From: Hydractinia symbiolongicarpus
Taxonomy: Eukaryota > Cnidaria > Hydrozoa > Anthoathecata > Hydractiniidae
NCBI RefSeq assembly: GCF_029227915.1
Contig: NC_079881.1
Location: 28,001,501 to 28,065,500 of the forward strand
Direction: 5' to 3'
DNA: 64,000 nucleotides
The stretch's first letter is position 1; each line of letters opens with the position of its first letter. Shown one piece after another: positions 23,287-35,846 of this stretch. Made by a program: the position numbers and the translations under genes. The notes under the pieces were generated by a model that saw nothing but the letters and a program-made list of their open reading frames with translations, was not told the DNA's origin and ran no database searches.

Positions 23287-25313
23287 TTTGATGAGACGGT
23301 TAATGAAAGAGGTTTAATCGCCGGAAAACGTAAACCCGCGATTTCCCGTAAATCCCGGACTCGGCCCGTATAGTCAAAAGTATACAAAGAAAGTACCCAG
23401 GGAGTAAACTCATTTCCTGAACGATTTTTTAAATTATTTTTTCACCACTAAAACGCATGAGACTTGTAGTTTTCAAAAATGTTTTCATTTTTGATGAGAC
23501 GCAGAATAAAAGAAGTTTAATCGCCGGAAAACGAAAACCCGCGATTTTCTGTAAATCCCGGGCTTGGCCCGTATAGTCAAAAGTATACAAAGAAAGTACC
23601 CAGGGAGTAAACTCATTTCCAGAACGATTTTTTAAATTAATTTTTCACCACTAAAACGCATGAGACTTGTAGTTTTTAAAAATGTTTTCATTTTTGATGA
23701 GACGCTGAATAAAAGAAGTTTAATCGCCGGCAAACGAAAACCTGCGATTTCCCGTAAATCTTGGACTCGGCCCGTATAGTCAAAAGTATACAAAGAAAGT
23801 ACCCAGGGAGTAAACTCATTTCCCAAACGATTTTTTAAATTATTATCTCACCACTAAAACGCATGAGACTTGTAATTTTCAAGAATGTTTTCATTTTTGA
23901 TGAGACGCTGAATAAAAGAAGTTTAATCGCCGGCAAACGAAAAGGCGCGATTTCCCGTAAATCCCGGCTTGGCCCGTATAGTCAAAAGTATAAAAAGAAA
24001 GTACCCAGGGAGTAAACTCATTTCCCGAACGATTTTTTAAATTATTTTTGCACCCCTAAAACGCATGAGACTTGTAGTTTTCAAAAATGTTTTCATTTTT
24101 GATGAGACGCAGAATAAAAGAAGTTTAATCGCCGGAAAACGAAAACCCGCGATTTTCCGTAAATCACGGGCTTGGCCCGTATAGTCGAATGTATACAAAG
24201 AAAGTACCCTGTGAGTAAACTTATTTCCAGAACGATTTTTTAATTTATTTTTTCAACACTAAAACGCTTGAGACTTGTAGTTTTCAAAAATGTTTTCATT
24301 TTTGATGAGACGCTGAATAAAAGAAGTTTAATCGCCGGCAAACGAAAACCTGCGATTTCCCGTAAATCCCGAGTCGGCCCGTATAGTCAAAAGTATACAA
24401 AGAAAGTACCCAGGGTGTAAACTCATTTCCCGAACGATTTTTTAAATTATTATTTTACCACTAAAGCCCATGAGACTTGTAGTTTTTAAAAATGTTTTCA
24501 TTTTTGATGAGACACTGAATAAAAGAAGTTTAATTGCCGGCAAACGAAAACCCGCGACTTCCCGTAAATCCCGGACTCAGCCCGTATAGTCAAAAGTATA
24601 CAAAGAAAGTACCCAGGGAGTAAACTCTTTTCCCGAACGAATTTTTAAATTATTTTTTCACCACTAAAACGCATGAGACTTGTAGTATTTAAAGATATTT
24701 TCATTTTTGATGAGACGCTGAATAAAAGAAGTTTAATCGCCGGCAAACGAAAACCCGCAACTTCCCGTAAATCCCGGACTCAGCCCGTATAGTCAAAAGT
24801 ATACAAAGAAAGTATGCAGGGAGTAAACTCATTTCCCGAACGATTTTTTAAATTATTTTTTCACCACTAAAACGCATGAGACTTGTAGTTTTCAAAAATG
24901 TTTTCATTTTTGATGAGACGCTGAATAAAAGAAGTTTAATTGCCGGCAAACGAAAACCCGCGACTTCCCATAAATCCCGGACTCGGCCCGTATAGTCAAA
25001 AGTATACAAAGAAAGTACCCAGGGAGTAAACTCATTTCCCGAACGATTTTTTAAATTAATTTTCACCACTGAAACGCATGAGACTTGTAGTTTTCAGAAA
25101 TGTTTTCATTTTTGATGAGACGCTTAATGAAAGTTGTTTAATCGCCGGCAAACGAAAACCCGCGATTTCCCGTAAATCCCGGGCTTGGCCCGTATAGTCG
25201 AATGTATACAAAGAAAGTACCCTGTGAGTAAACTCATTTCCAAAACGATTTTTTAAATTATTATTTCACCACTAAAGCCCATGAGACTTGTAGTATTTAA
25301 AAATATTTTCATT
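23287..25313 (+). repeat. Transition zone between two monomer sets
   Basis: Left-type monomers (CCGGAAAACGTAAACC, CCTGGACTCGG-like) give way to right-type ones. GACGCAGAATAAAAG appears twice (near 23.50 and 24.11 kb). TAAAGCCCATGAG first appears near 24.47 kb and GTAGTATTTAAAGATATT near 24.69 kb. Part of this zone (about 24.15-24.7 kb) recurs at 26.8-27.3 kb, shifted by 2,634 bp (13 monomers), with rare AAACTCTTTTCCCG and GATTTTCCGTAAATCACGGG retained. Confidence 0.75.
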
Positions 25314-27542
25314 TTTGATGAGACGCTGAATAAAAGAAGTTTAATCGCCGGCAAAAGAAAACCCGCGACTTCCCGTAAATCCCGTACTCGGCCCGTATAG
25401 TCAAAAGTATACAAAGAAAGTACCCAGGGAGTAAACTCATTTCCCGAACGATTTCTTAAATTTTTTTTTCACCACTGAAACGCATGAGACTTGTAGTTTT
25501 CAAAAATGTTTTCATTTTTGATGAGACGCTTAATGAAAGAGGTTTAATCGCCGGCAAACGAAAACCCGCGATTTCTTGTAAATCCCGGGCTTAGCCCGTA
25601 TAGTCGAATGTACACAAAGAAAGTACCCTGTGAGTAAACTCATTTCCAGAACGATTTTTTAATTTATTTTTTCATCACTAAAACGCATGAGACTTGTAGT
25701 TTTCAAAAATGTTTTCATTTTTGATGAGACGCTGAATAAAAGAAGTTTAATCGCCGGCAAACGAAAACCTGCGATTTCCCGTAAATCCCGAGTTGGCCCG
25801 TATAGTCAAAAGTATACTAAGAAAGTACCCAGGGTGTAAACTCATTTCCCGAACGATTTTTTAAATTATTATTTCACCACTAAAGCCCATGAGACTTGTA
25901 GTATTTAAAGATATTTTCATTTTTGATGAGACGCCTAATGAAAGAGGTTTAATCGCCGGCAAACGAAAACCCGCGATTTCCCGTAAATCCCGGGCTTGAC
26001 CCGTATAGTCGAATGTATACAAAGAAAGTACCCTGTGAGTAAACTTATTTCCAGAACGATTTTTTAATTTATTTTTTCAACACTAAAACGCATGAGACTT
26101 GTAGTTTTCAAAAATGTTTTCATTTTTGATGAGACGCTGAATAAAAGAAGTTTAATCGCCGGCAAACGAAAACCTGCGATTTCCCGTAAATCCCGAGTCG
26201 GCCCGTATAGTCAAAAGTATACAAAGAAAGTACCCAGGGTGTAAACTCATTTCCCGAACGATTTTTTAAATTATTATTTCACCACTAAAGCCCATGAGAC
26301 TTGTAGTTTTTAAAAATGTTTTCATTTTTGATGAGACACTGAATAAAAGAAGTTTAATTGCCGGCAAACGAAAACCTGCGACTTCCCGTAAATCCCGGAC
26401 TCAGCCCGTATAGTCAAAAGTATACAAAGAAAGTACCCAGGGAGTAAACTCATTTCCCGAACGATTTTTTAAATTAATTTTCACCACTAAAACGCGTGAG
26501 ACTTGTAGTTTTCAGAAATGTTTTCATTTTTGATGAGACGCTTATTGAAAGTTGTTTAATCGCCGGCAAACGAAAACCCGCGATTTCCCGTAAATCCCGG
26601 GCTTGGCCCGTATAGTCGAATGTATACAAAGAAAGTACCCAGGGTGTAAACTCATTTCCCGAACGATTTTTTAAATTATTATTTCACCACTAAAGCCCAT
26701 GAGACTTGTAGTATTTAAAGATATTTTCATTTTTGATGAGACGCCTAATGAAAGAGGTTTAATCGCCGGCAAACGAAAACCCGCGATTTTCCGTAAATCA
26801 CGGGCTTGGCCCGTATAGTCGAATGTATACAAAGAAAGTAACCTGTGAGTAAACTCATTTCCAGAACGATTTTTTAATTTATTTTTTCAACACTAAAACG
26901 CTTGAGACTTGTAGTTTTCAAAAATGTTTTCATTTTTGATGAGACGCTGAATAAAAGAAGTTTAATCGCCGGCAAACGAAAACCTGCGATTTCCCGTAAA
27001 TCCCGAGTCGGCCCGTATAGTCAAAAGTATACAAAGAAAGTACCCAGGGTGTAAACTCATTTCCCGAACGATTTTTTAAATTATTATTTCACCACTAAAG
27101 CCCATGAGACTTGTAGTTTTTAAAAATGTTTTCATTTTTGATGAGACACTGAATAAAAGAAGTTTAATTGCCGGCAAACGAAAACCCGCGACTTCCCGTA
27201 AATCCCGGACTCAGCCCGTATAGTCAAAAGTATACAAAGAAAGTACCCAGGGAGTAAACTCTTTTCCCGAACGAATTTTTAAATTATTTTTTCACCACTA
27301 AAACGCATGAGACTTGTTGTTTTCAGAAATGTTTTTATTTTTGATGAGACGCTTAATAAAAGTGGTTTAATCGCCGGCAAACGAAAACCCGCGATTTCCC
27401 ATAAATCCCGGGCTTGGCCCGTATAGTCGAATGTATACAAAGAAAGTACCCTGTGAGTAAACTCATTTCCAAAACGATTTTTTAAATTATTATTTCACCA
27501 CTAAAGCCCATGAGACTTGTAGTATTTAAAAATATTTTCATT
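25314..27542 (+). repeat. K-L-M-headed block, 11 monomers (2,229 bp)
   Basis: K: TAGTATTTAAAAATATTTTC upstream and CCCGTACTCGG. L: CACTGAAACGCATGAG upstream, GAGG, TTTCTTGTAAATCCCGGGC. M: TCATCACTAAAACG upstream, CCCGAGTTGGCCCG and GTATACTAAG. K-L-M restarts at 27,543, 2,229 bp later, so the block is 11 monomers. Behind K-L-M come a GCCTAATGAAAGAGG monomer, a TCAACACTAAAACG monomer with GAGTCGG, a GACACTG monomer with GACTCAG, and AAAGTTG monomers. Confidence 0.8.
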
Positions 27543-28353
27543 TTTGATGAGACGCTGAATAAAAGAAGTTTAATCGCCGGCAAAAGAAAACCCGCGACTT
27601 TTCGTAAATCCCGTACTCGGCCCGTATAGTCAAAAGTATACAAAGAAAGTACCCAGGGAGTAAACTCATTTCCCGAACGATTTTTTAAATTTTTTTTTCA
27701 CCACTGAAACGCATGAGACTTGTAGTTTTCAAAAATGTTTTCATTTTTGATGAGACGCTTAATGAAAGAGGTTTAATCGACGGCAAACGAAAACCCGCGA
27801 TTTCTTGTAAATCCCGGGCTTAGCCCGTATAGTCGAATGTATACAAAGAAAGTACCCTGTGAGTAAACTCATTTCCAGAACGATTTTTTAATTTATTTTT
27901 TCATCACTAAAACGCATGAGACTTGTAGTTTTCAAAAATGTTTTCATTTTTGATGAGACGCTGAATAAAAGAAGTTTAATCGCCGGCAAACGAAAACCTG
28001 CGATTTCCCGTAAATCCCGAGTTGGCCCGTATAGTCAAAAGTATACTAAGAAAGTACCCAGGGTGTAAACTCATTTCCCGAACGATTTTTTAAATTATTA
28101 TTTCACCACTAAAGCCCATGAGACTTGTAGTATTTAAAGATATTTTCATTTTTGATGAGACGCTTAATAAAAGTGGTTTAATCGCCGGCAAACGAAAACC
28201 CGCGATTTCCCATAAATCCCGGGCTTGGCCCGTATAGTCGAATGTATACAAAGAAAGTACCCTGTGAGTAAACTCATTTCCAAAACGATTTTTTAAATTA
28301 TTATTTCACCACTAAAGCCCATGAGACTTGTAGTATTTAAAAATATTTTCATT
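27543..28353 (+). repeat. K-L-M-headed block, 4 monomers (811 bp)
   Basis: K-L-M (27,543-28,150) plus one GTGG monomer (CTTAATAAAAGTGG, CCCATAAATCCC). The fourth monomer is nearly the same as the one preceding this block, so an 811-bp four-monomer tandem step ending in GTGG is visible on either side of 27.5 kb. Confidence 0.78.
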
Positions 28354-29973
28354 TTTGATGAGACGCTGAATAAAAGAAGTTTAATCGCCGGCAAACGAAA
28401 ACCCGCGACTTCCCGTAAATCCCGTACTCGGCCCGTATAGTCAAAAGTATACAAAGAAAGTACCCAGGGAGTAAACTCATTTCCCGAACGATTTTTTAAA
28501 TTTTTTTTTCACCACTGAAACGCATGAGACTTGTAGTTTTAAAAAATGTTTTCATTTTTGATGAGACGCTTAATGAAAGAGGTTTAATCGCCGGCAAACG
28601 AAAACCCGCGATTTCTTGTAAATGCCGGGCTTAGCCCGCATAGTCGAATGTATACAAAGAAAGTACCCTGTGAGTAAATTCATTTCCAGAACGATTTTTT
28701 AATTTATTTTTTCATCACTAAAACGCATGAGACTTGTAGTTTTCAAAAATGTTTTCATTTTTGATGAGACGCTGAATAAAAGAAGTTTAATCGCCGGCAA
28801 ACGAAAACCTGCGATTTCCCGTAAATCCCGAGTCGGCCCGTATAGTCAAAAGTATACAAAGAAAGTACCCAGGGTGTAAACTCATTTCCCGAACGATTTT
28901 TTAAATTATTATTTCACCACTAAAGCCCATGAGACTTGTAGTTTTTAAAAATGTTTTCATTTTTGATGAGACACTGAATAAAAGAAGTTTAATTGCCGGC
29001 AAACGAAAACCCGCGACTTCCCGTAAATCCCGGACTCAGCCCGTATAGTCAAAAGTATGCAAAGAAAGTACCCAGGGAGTAAACTCATTTCCCGAACGAT
29101 TTTTTAAATTAATTTTCACCACTAAAACGCATGAGACTTGTAGTTTTCAGAAATGTTTTCATTTTTGATGAGACGCTTAATGAAAGTTGTTTAATCGCCG
29201 GCAAACGAAAACCCGCGATTTCCCGTAAATCCCGGACTCGGCCCGTATAGTCAAAAGTATACAAAGAAAGTACCCAGGGAGTAAACTCATTTCCCGAACG
29301 ATTTTTTAAATTAATTTTCACCACTAAAACGCATAAGACTTGTAGTTTTCAGAAATGTTTTCATTTTTGATGAGACGCTTAATGAAAGTTGTTTAATCGC
29401 CGGCAAACGAAAACCCGCGATTTCCCGTAAATCCCGGGCTTGGCCCGTATAGTCGAATGTATACAAAGAAAGTACCCAGGGTGTAAACTCATTTCCCGAA
29501 CGATTTTTTAAATTATTATTTCACCACTAAAGCCCATGAGACTTGTAGTATTTAAAGATATTTTCATTTTTGATGAGACGCCTAATGAAAGAGGTTTAAT
29601 CGCCGGCAAACGAAAACCCGCGATTTCCCGTAAATCCCGGGCTTGGCCCGTATAGTCGAATGTATACAAAGAAAGTACCCTGTGAGTAAACTTATTTCCA
29701 GAACGATTTTTTAATTTATTTTTTCAACTCTAAAACGCATGAGACTTGTAGTTTTCAAAAATGTTTTCATTTTTGATGAGACGCTGAATAAAAGAAGTTT
29801 AATCGCCGGCAAACGAAAACCTGCGATTTCCCGTAAATCCCGAGTCGGCCCGTATAGTCAAAAGTATACAAAGAAAGTACCCAGGGTGTAAACTCATTTC
29901 CCGAACGATTTTTTAAATTATTATTTCACCACTAAAGCCCATGAGACTTGTAGTATTTAAAAATATTTTCATT
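28354..29973 (+). repeat. K-L-M-headed block, 8 monomers (1,620 bp)
   Basis: K and L as in the other blocks, but the third monomer has CCCGAGTCGGCCCG and GTATACAAAG instead of the GAGTTGG/ACTAAG pair. It is followed by GACACTG, two AAAGTTG monomers, GCCTAATGAAAGAGG and a TCAACTCTAAAACG monomer. From 28,760 onward six monomers are duplicated at 32,203. Confidence 0.78.
28760..29973 (+). repeat. 3,443-bp-offset duplication, copy 1
   Basis: Six monomers (GAGTCGG; GACACTG; AAAGTTG with GACTCGG; AAAGTTG with GGGCTTGG and CCCAGGGTG; GCCTAATG; TCAACTCTAAAACG with GAGTCGG) reappear in the same order at 32,203-33,416, offset 3,443 bp or 17 monomers. The rare TCAACTCTAAAACG marker pins the alignment. 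On both sides the flanking monomers differ. Confidence 0.82.
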
Positions 29974-31391
29974 TTTGATGAGACGCTGAATAAAAGAAGT
30001 TTAATCGCCGGCAAACGAAAACCCGCGACTTCCCGTAAATCCCGTACTCGGCCCGTATAGTCAAAAGTATACAAAGAAAGTACCCAGGGAGTAAACTCAT
30101 TTCCCGAACGATTTTTTAAATTTTTTTTTCACCACTGAAACGCATGAGACTTGTAGTTTTAAAAAATGTTTTCATTTTTGATGAGACGCTTAATGAAAGA
30201 GGTTTAATCGCCGGCAAACGAAAACCCGCGATTTCTTGTAAATGCCGGGCTTAGCCCGTATAGTCGAATGTATACAAAGAAAATACCCTGTGAGTAAACT
30301 CATTTCCAGAACGATTTTTTAATTTATTTTTTCATCACTAAAACGCATGAGACTTGTAGTTTTCAAAAATGTTTTCATTTTTGATGAGACGCTGAATAAA
30401 AGAAGTTTAATCGCCGGCAAACGAAAACCTGCGATTTCCCGTAAATCCCGAGTTGGCCCGTAGAGTCAAAAGTATACTAAGAAAGTACCCAGGGTGTAAA
30501 CTCATTTCCCGAACGATTTTTTAAATTATTATTTCACCACTAAAGCCCATGAGACTTGTAGTATTTAAAGATATTTTTATTTTTGATGAGACGCCTAATG
30601 AAAGAGGTTTAATCGCCGGCAAACGAAAACCCGCGATTTCCCGTAAATCCCGGGCTTGGCCCGTATAGTCGAATGTATACAAAGAAAGTACCCTGTGAGT
30701 AAACTTATTTCCAGAACGATTTTTTAATTTATTTTTTCAACACTAAAACGCATGAGACTTGTAGTTTTCAAAAATGTTTTCATTTATGATGAGACGCTGA
30801 ATAAAAGAAGTTTAATCGCCGGCAAACGAAAACCCGCGATTTCCCGTAAATCCCGGACTCGGCCCGTATAGTCAAAAGTATACAAAGAAAGTACCCAGGG
30901 AGTAAACTCATTTCCCGAACGATTTTTTAAATTAATTTTCACCACTAAAACGCATAAGACTTGTAGTTTTCAGAAATGTTTTCATTTTTGATGAGACGCT
31001 TAATGAAAGTTGTTTAATCGCCGGCAAATGAAAACCCGCGATTTCCCGTAAATCCCGGGCTTGGCCCGTATAGTCGAATGTAAACAAAGAAAGTACCCAG
31101 GGTGTAAACTCATTTCCCGAACGATTTTTTAAATTATTATTTCACCACTAAAGCCCATGAGACTTGTAGTTTTCAAAAATGTTTTCATTTTTGATGAGAC
31201 GCTGAATAAAAGAAGTTTAATCGCCGGCAAACGAAAACCTGCGATTTCCCGTAAATCCCGAGTCGGCCCGTATAGTCAAAAGTATACAAAGAAAGTACCC
31301 AGGGTGTAAACTCATTTCCCGAACGATTTTTTAAATTATTATTTCACCACTAAAGCCCATGAGACTTGTAGTATTTAAAAATATTTTCATT
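29974..31391 (+). repeat. K-L-M-headed block, 7 monomers (1,418 bp)
   Basis: K-L-M, then GCCTAATGAAAGAGG, a monomer with TTATGATGAGACG and CCCGGACTCGG, an AAAGTTG monomer and a GAGTCGG monomer. K restarts at 31,392. The L monomer here has TAAATGCCGGGC instead of TAAATCCCGGGC, shared with the L monomers of the blocks at 28,354 and 31,392 but not with the L monomers near 25.5 and 27.7 kb. Confidence 0.78.
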
Positions 31392-32202
31392 TTTGATGAG
31401 ACGCTGAATAAAAGAAGTTTAATCGCCGGCAAACGAAAACCCGCGACTTCCCGTAAATCCCGTACTCGGCTCGTATAGTCAAAAGGATACAAAGAAAGTA
31501 CCCAGGGAGTAAACTCATTTCCCGAACGATTTTTTAAATTTTTTTTTCACCACTGAAACGCATGAGACTTGTAGTTTTAAAAAATGTTTTCATTTTTGAT
31601 GAGACGCTTAATGAAAGAGGTTTAATCGCCGGCAAACGAAAACCCGCGATTTCTTGTAAATGCCGGGCTTAGCCCGTATAGTCGAATGTATACAAAGAAA
31701 GTACCCTGTGAGTAAACTCATTTCCAGAACGATTTTTTAATTTATTTTTTCATCACTAAAACGCATGAGACTTGTAGTTTTCAAAAATGTTTTCATTTTT
31801 GATGAGACGCTGAATAAAAGAAGTTTAATCGCCGGCAAACGAAAACCTGCGATTTCCCGTAAATCCCGAGTTGGCCCGTATAGTCAAAAGTATACTAAGA
31901 AAGTACCCAGGGTGTAAACTCATTTCCCGAACGATTTTTTAAATTATTATTTCACCACTAAAGCCCATGAGACTTGTAGTATTTAAAGATATTTTTGTTT
32001 TTCATGAGACGCCTAATGAAAGAGGTTTAATCGCCGGCAAACGAAAACCCGCGATTTCCCGTAAATCCCGGGCTTGGCCCGTATAGTCGAATGTATACAA
32101 AGAAAGTACCCTGTGAGTACACTTATTTCCAGAACGATTTTTTAATTTATTTTTTCAACACTAAAACGCATGAGACTTGTAGTTTTCAAAAATGTTTTCA
32201 TT

Positions 32203-33416
32203 TTTGATGAGACGCTGAATAAAAGAAGTTTAATCGCCGGCAAACGAAAACCTGCGATTTCCCGTAAATCCCGAGTCGGCCCGTATAGTCAAAAGTATAC
32301 AAAGAAAGTACCAAGGGTGTAAACTCATTTCCCGAACGATTTTTTAAATTATTATTTCACCACTAAAGCCCATGAGACTTGTAGTTTTTAAAAATGTTTT
32401 CATTTTTGATGAGACACTGAATAAAAGAAGTTTAATTGCCGGCAAACGAAAACCCGCGACTTCCCGTAAATCCCGGACTCAGCCCGTATAGTCAAAAGTA
32501 TACAAAGAAAGTACCCAGGGAGTAAACTCATTTCCCGAACGATTTTTTAAATTAATTTTCACCACTAAAACGCATGAGACTTGTAGTTTTCAGAAATGTT
32601 TTCATTTTTGATGAGACGCTTAATGAAAGTTGTTTAATCGCCGGCAAACGAAAACCCGCGATTTCCCGTAAATCCCGGACTCGGCCCGTATAGTCAAAAG
32701 TATACAAAGAAAGTACCCAGGGAGTAAACTCATTTCCCGAACGATTTTTTAAATTAATTTTCACCACTAAAACGCATAAGACTTGTAGTTTTCAGAAATG
32801 TTTTCATTTTTGATGAGACGCTTAATGAAAGTTGTTTAATCGCCGGCAAACGAAAACCCGCGATTTCCCGTAAATCCCGGGCTTGGCCCGTATAGTCGAA
32901 TGTATACAAAGAAAGTACCCAGGGTGTAAACTCATTTCCCGAACGATTTTTTAAATTATTATTTCACCACTAAAGCACATGAGACTTGTAGTATTTAAAG
33001 ATATTTTCATTTTTGATGAAACGCCTAATGAAAGAGGTTTAATCGCCGGCAAACGAAAACCCGCAATTTCCCGTAAATCCCGGGCTTGGCCCGTATAGTT
33101 GAATGTATACAAAGAAAGTACCCTGTGAGTAAACTTATTTCCAGAACGATTTTTTAATTTATTTTTTCAACTCTAAAACGCATGAGACTTGTAGTTTTCA
33201 AAAATGTTTTCATTTTTGATGAGACGCTGAATAAAAGAAGTTTAATCGCCGGCAAACGAAAACCTGCGATTTCCCGTAAATCCCGAGTCGGCCCGTATAG
33301 TCAAAAGTATACAAAGAAAGTACCCAGGGTGTAAACTCATTTCCCGAACGATTTTTTAAAATATTATTTCACCACTAAAGCCCATGAGACTTGTAGTTTT
33401 TAAAAATGTTTTCATT
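32203..33416 (+). repeat. 3,443-bp-offset duplication, copy 2
   Basis: Partner of 28,760-29,973, with scattered point changes (TAAAGCACATGAG for TAAAGCCCATGAG, GATGAAACGCC for GATGAGACGCC, CCCGCAATTT for CCCGCGATTT). It is followed by a GACACTG monomer rather than by K, so the right breakpoint is at about 33,416. Confidence 0.82.
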
Positions 33417-33618
33417 TTTGATGAGACACTGAATAAAAGAAGTTTAATTGCCGGCAAACGAAAACCCGCGACTTCCCGTAAATCCCGGACTCAGCCCGTA
33501 TAGTCAAAAGTATACAAAGAAAGTACCCAGGGAGTAAACTCATTTCCCGAACGATTTTTTAAATTATTTTTCACCACTAAAACGCATGAGACTTGTAGTT
33601 TTCAGAAATGTTTTCATT

Positions 33619-34427
33619 TTTGATGAGACGCTTAATGAAAGTTGTTTAATCGCCGGCAAACGAAAACCCGCGATTTCCCGTAAATCCCGGACTCGGCCCG
33701 TATAGTCAAAAGTATACAAAGAAAGTACCCAGGGAGTAAACTCATTTCCCGAACGATTTTTTAAATTAATTTTCACCACTAAAACGCATGAGACTTGTAG
33801 TTTTCAGAAATGTTTTCATTTTTGATGAGACGCTTAATGAAAGTTGTTTAATCGCCGGCAAACGAAAACCCGCGATTTCCCGTAAATCCCGGGCTTGGCC
33901 CGTATAGTCGAATGTATACAAAGAAAGTACCCTGTGAGTAAACTCATTTCCCGAACGAATTTTTAAATTATTTTTCACCACTAAAACGCATGAGACTTGT
34001 AGTTTTCAGAAATGTTTTCATTTTTGATGAGACGCTTAATGAAAGTTGTTTAATCGCCGGCAAACGAAAACCCGCGATTTCCCGTAAATCCCGGACTCGG
34101 CCCGTATAGTCAAAAGTATACAAAGAAAGTACCCAGGGAGTAAACTCATTTCCCGAACGATTTTTTAAATTAATTTTCACCACTAAAACGCATGAGACTT
34201 GTAGTTTTCAGAAATGTTTTCATTTTTGATGAGACGCTTAATGAAAGTTGTTTAATCGCCGGCAAACGAAAACCCGCGATTTCCCGTAAATCCCGGGCTT
34301 GGCCCGTATAGTCGAATGTATACAAAGAAAGTACCCTGTGAGTAAACTCATTTCCCGAACGAATTTTTAAATTATTTTTTCACTACTAAAACGCATGAGA
34401 CTTGTAGTTTTCAGAAATGTTTTCATT
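33619..34427 (+). repeat. Dimeric repeat, 404 bp x2
   Basis: AAAGTTG monomers alternate between a CCCGGACTCGG/GTCAAAAG/CCCAGGG form and a CCCGGGCTTGG/GTCGAATG/CCCTGTG form, starting at 33,619, 33,821, 34,023 and 34,225. The pairs are nearly identical, showing a recent dimer duplication. The two forms carry opposite alleles at all three linked variable sites. Confidence 0.82.
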
Positions 34428-35846
34428 TTTGATGAGACGCTTAATAAAAGTGGTTTAATCGCCGGCAAACGAAAACCCGCGATTTCCCGTAAATCCCGGG
34501 CTTGGCCCGTACAGTCGAATGTATACAAAGAAAGTACCCTGTGAGTAAACTCATTTCCCGAACGAATTTTTAAATTATTTTTTCACCACTAAAACGCATG
34601 AGACTTGTAGTTTTCAGAAATGTTTTCATTTTTGATGAGACGCTTAATAAAAGTGGTTTAATCGCCTGCAAACGAAAACCCGAGATTTCCCGTAAATCCC
34701 GGGCTTGGCCCGTATAGTCGAATGTATACAAAGAAAGTACCCTGTGAGTAAACTCATTTCCAAAACGATTTATTAAATTATTATTTCACCACTAAAGCCC
34801 ATGAGACTTGTAGTATGTAAAAATATTTTCATTTTTGATGAGACGCTGAATAAAAGAAGTTTAATCGCCGGCAAACAAAAACCCGCGACTTCCCGTAAAT
34901 CCCGGATTCGGCCCGTATAGTCAAAAGTATACAAAGAAAGTACCCAGGGAGTAAACTCATTTCCCGAACGATTTTTTAAATTATTTTTTCACCACTAAAA
35001 CGCATGAGACTTGTAGTTTTTAAAAATGTTTTCATTTTTGATGAGACGCTGAATAAAAGAACTTTAATAGCCGGCAAACGAAAACCCGCGTCTTCCCGTA
35101 AATCCCGGACTCAGCCCGTATAGTCAAAAGTATACAAAGAAAGTACCCAGGGAGTAAACTCATTTTCCAAACGATATTTTAAATTAATTTTCACCACTAA
35201 AACGCTGAGACTTGTAGTTTTCAAAAATGTTTTCATTTGTGATAAGACGCTTAATAAAAGAGGTTTAATCGCCGGCAAACGAAATCCTGCGATTTCCCGT
35301 AAATCCCGGGCTTGGCCCGTATAGTCAAAAGTATACAAAGAAAGTACCCAGGGAGTAAACTCATTTCCCAAACGATTTTTTATATTATTTTTTCACCACT
35401 AAAACGCATGAGAATTGTAGTTCTCAAAAATGTTTTCATTTTTGATGAGACGCTTAATGAAAGAGTTTTAATCGCCGGCAAACGAAAACCCGCGATTTCC
35501 CGTAAATCCCGGGCTTGGCCCGTATAGTCGAATGTATACAAAGAAAGTACCCTGTGAGTAAACTCATTTCCGAAACGATTTTTTCGATTATCTTTTCACC
35601 ACTAAAGCCCATGAGACTTGCAGTTTTCAAAAATGTTTTCATTTTTGATGAGACGCTTAATAAAAGAGGCTTAATCGCCGGCAAACGAAATCCCGCGATT
35701 TCCCGTAAATCCCGGGCTTGGCCCGTTTAGTCGAATGTATACAAAGAAAGTACCCAGGGAGTAAACTCATTTCCCGAACGATTTTTTAAATTTTTTTTTC
35801 ACCACTAAAACGCATGAGACTTGTAGTTTTTAAAGATATTTTCATT
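34428..35846 (+). repeat. Mixed satellite monomers
   Basis: Seven monomers: two GTGG, two GAAG-type (one with TAGTATGTAAAAATATT, one with TTTAATAGCC and GTCTTCC), then GAGG, GAGT (AAAGAGTTTTAATCG) and AGAGGCTTAATCG. No internal period is apparent. Two have the CTTTTCACC or ATATTTTAAATTAATTTTC ends also seen in the 6-monomer HOR near 47-50 kb. Confidence 0.7.

Noticed and set aside
25170-25215. tRNA-like internal promoter (A box TGGCCCGTATAG, B box AGTCGAATGTA)
   Set aside because: Only the central TCGAAT resembles a B box, the two elements would overlap with no spacing, and no tRNA fold or SINE tail is present.
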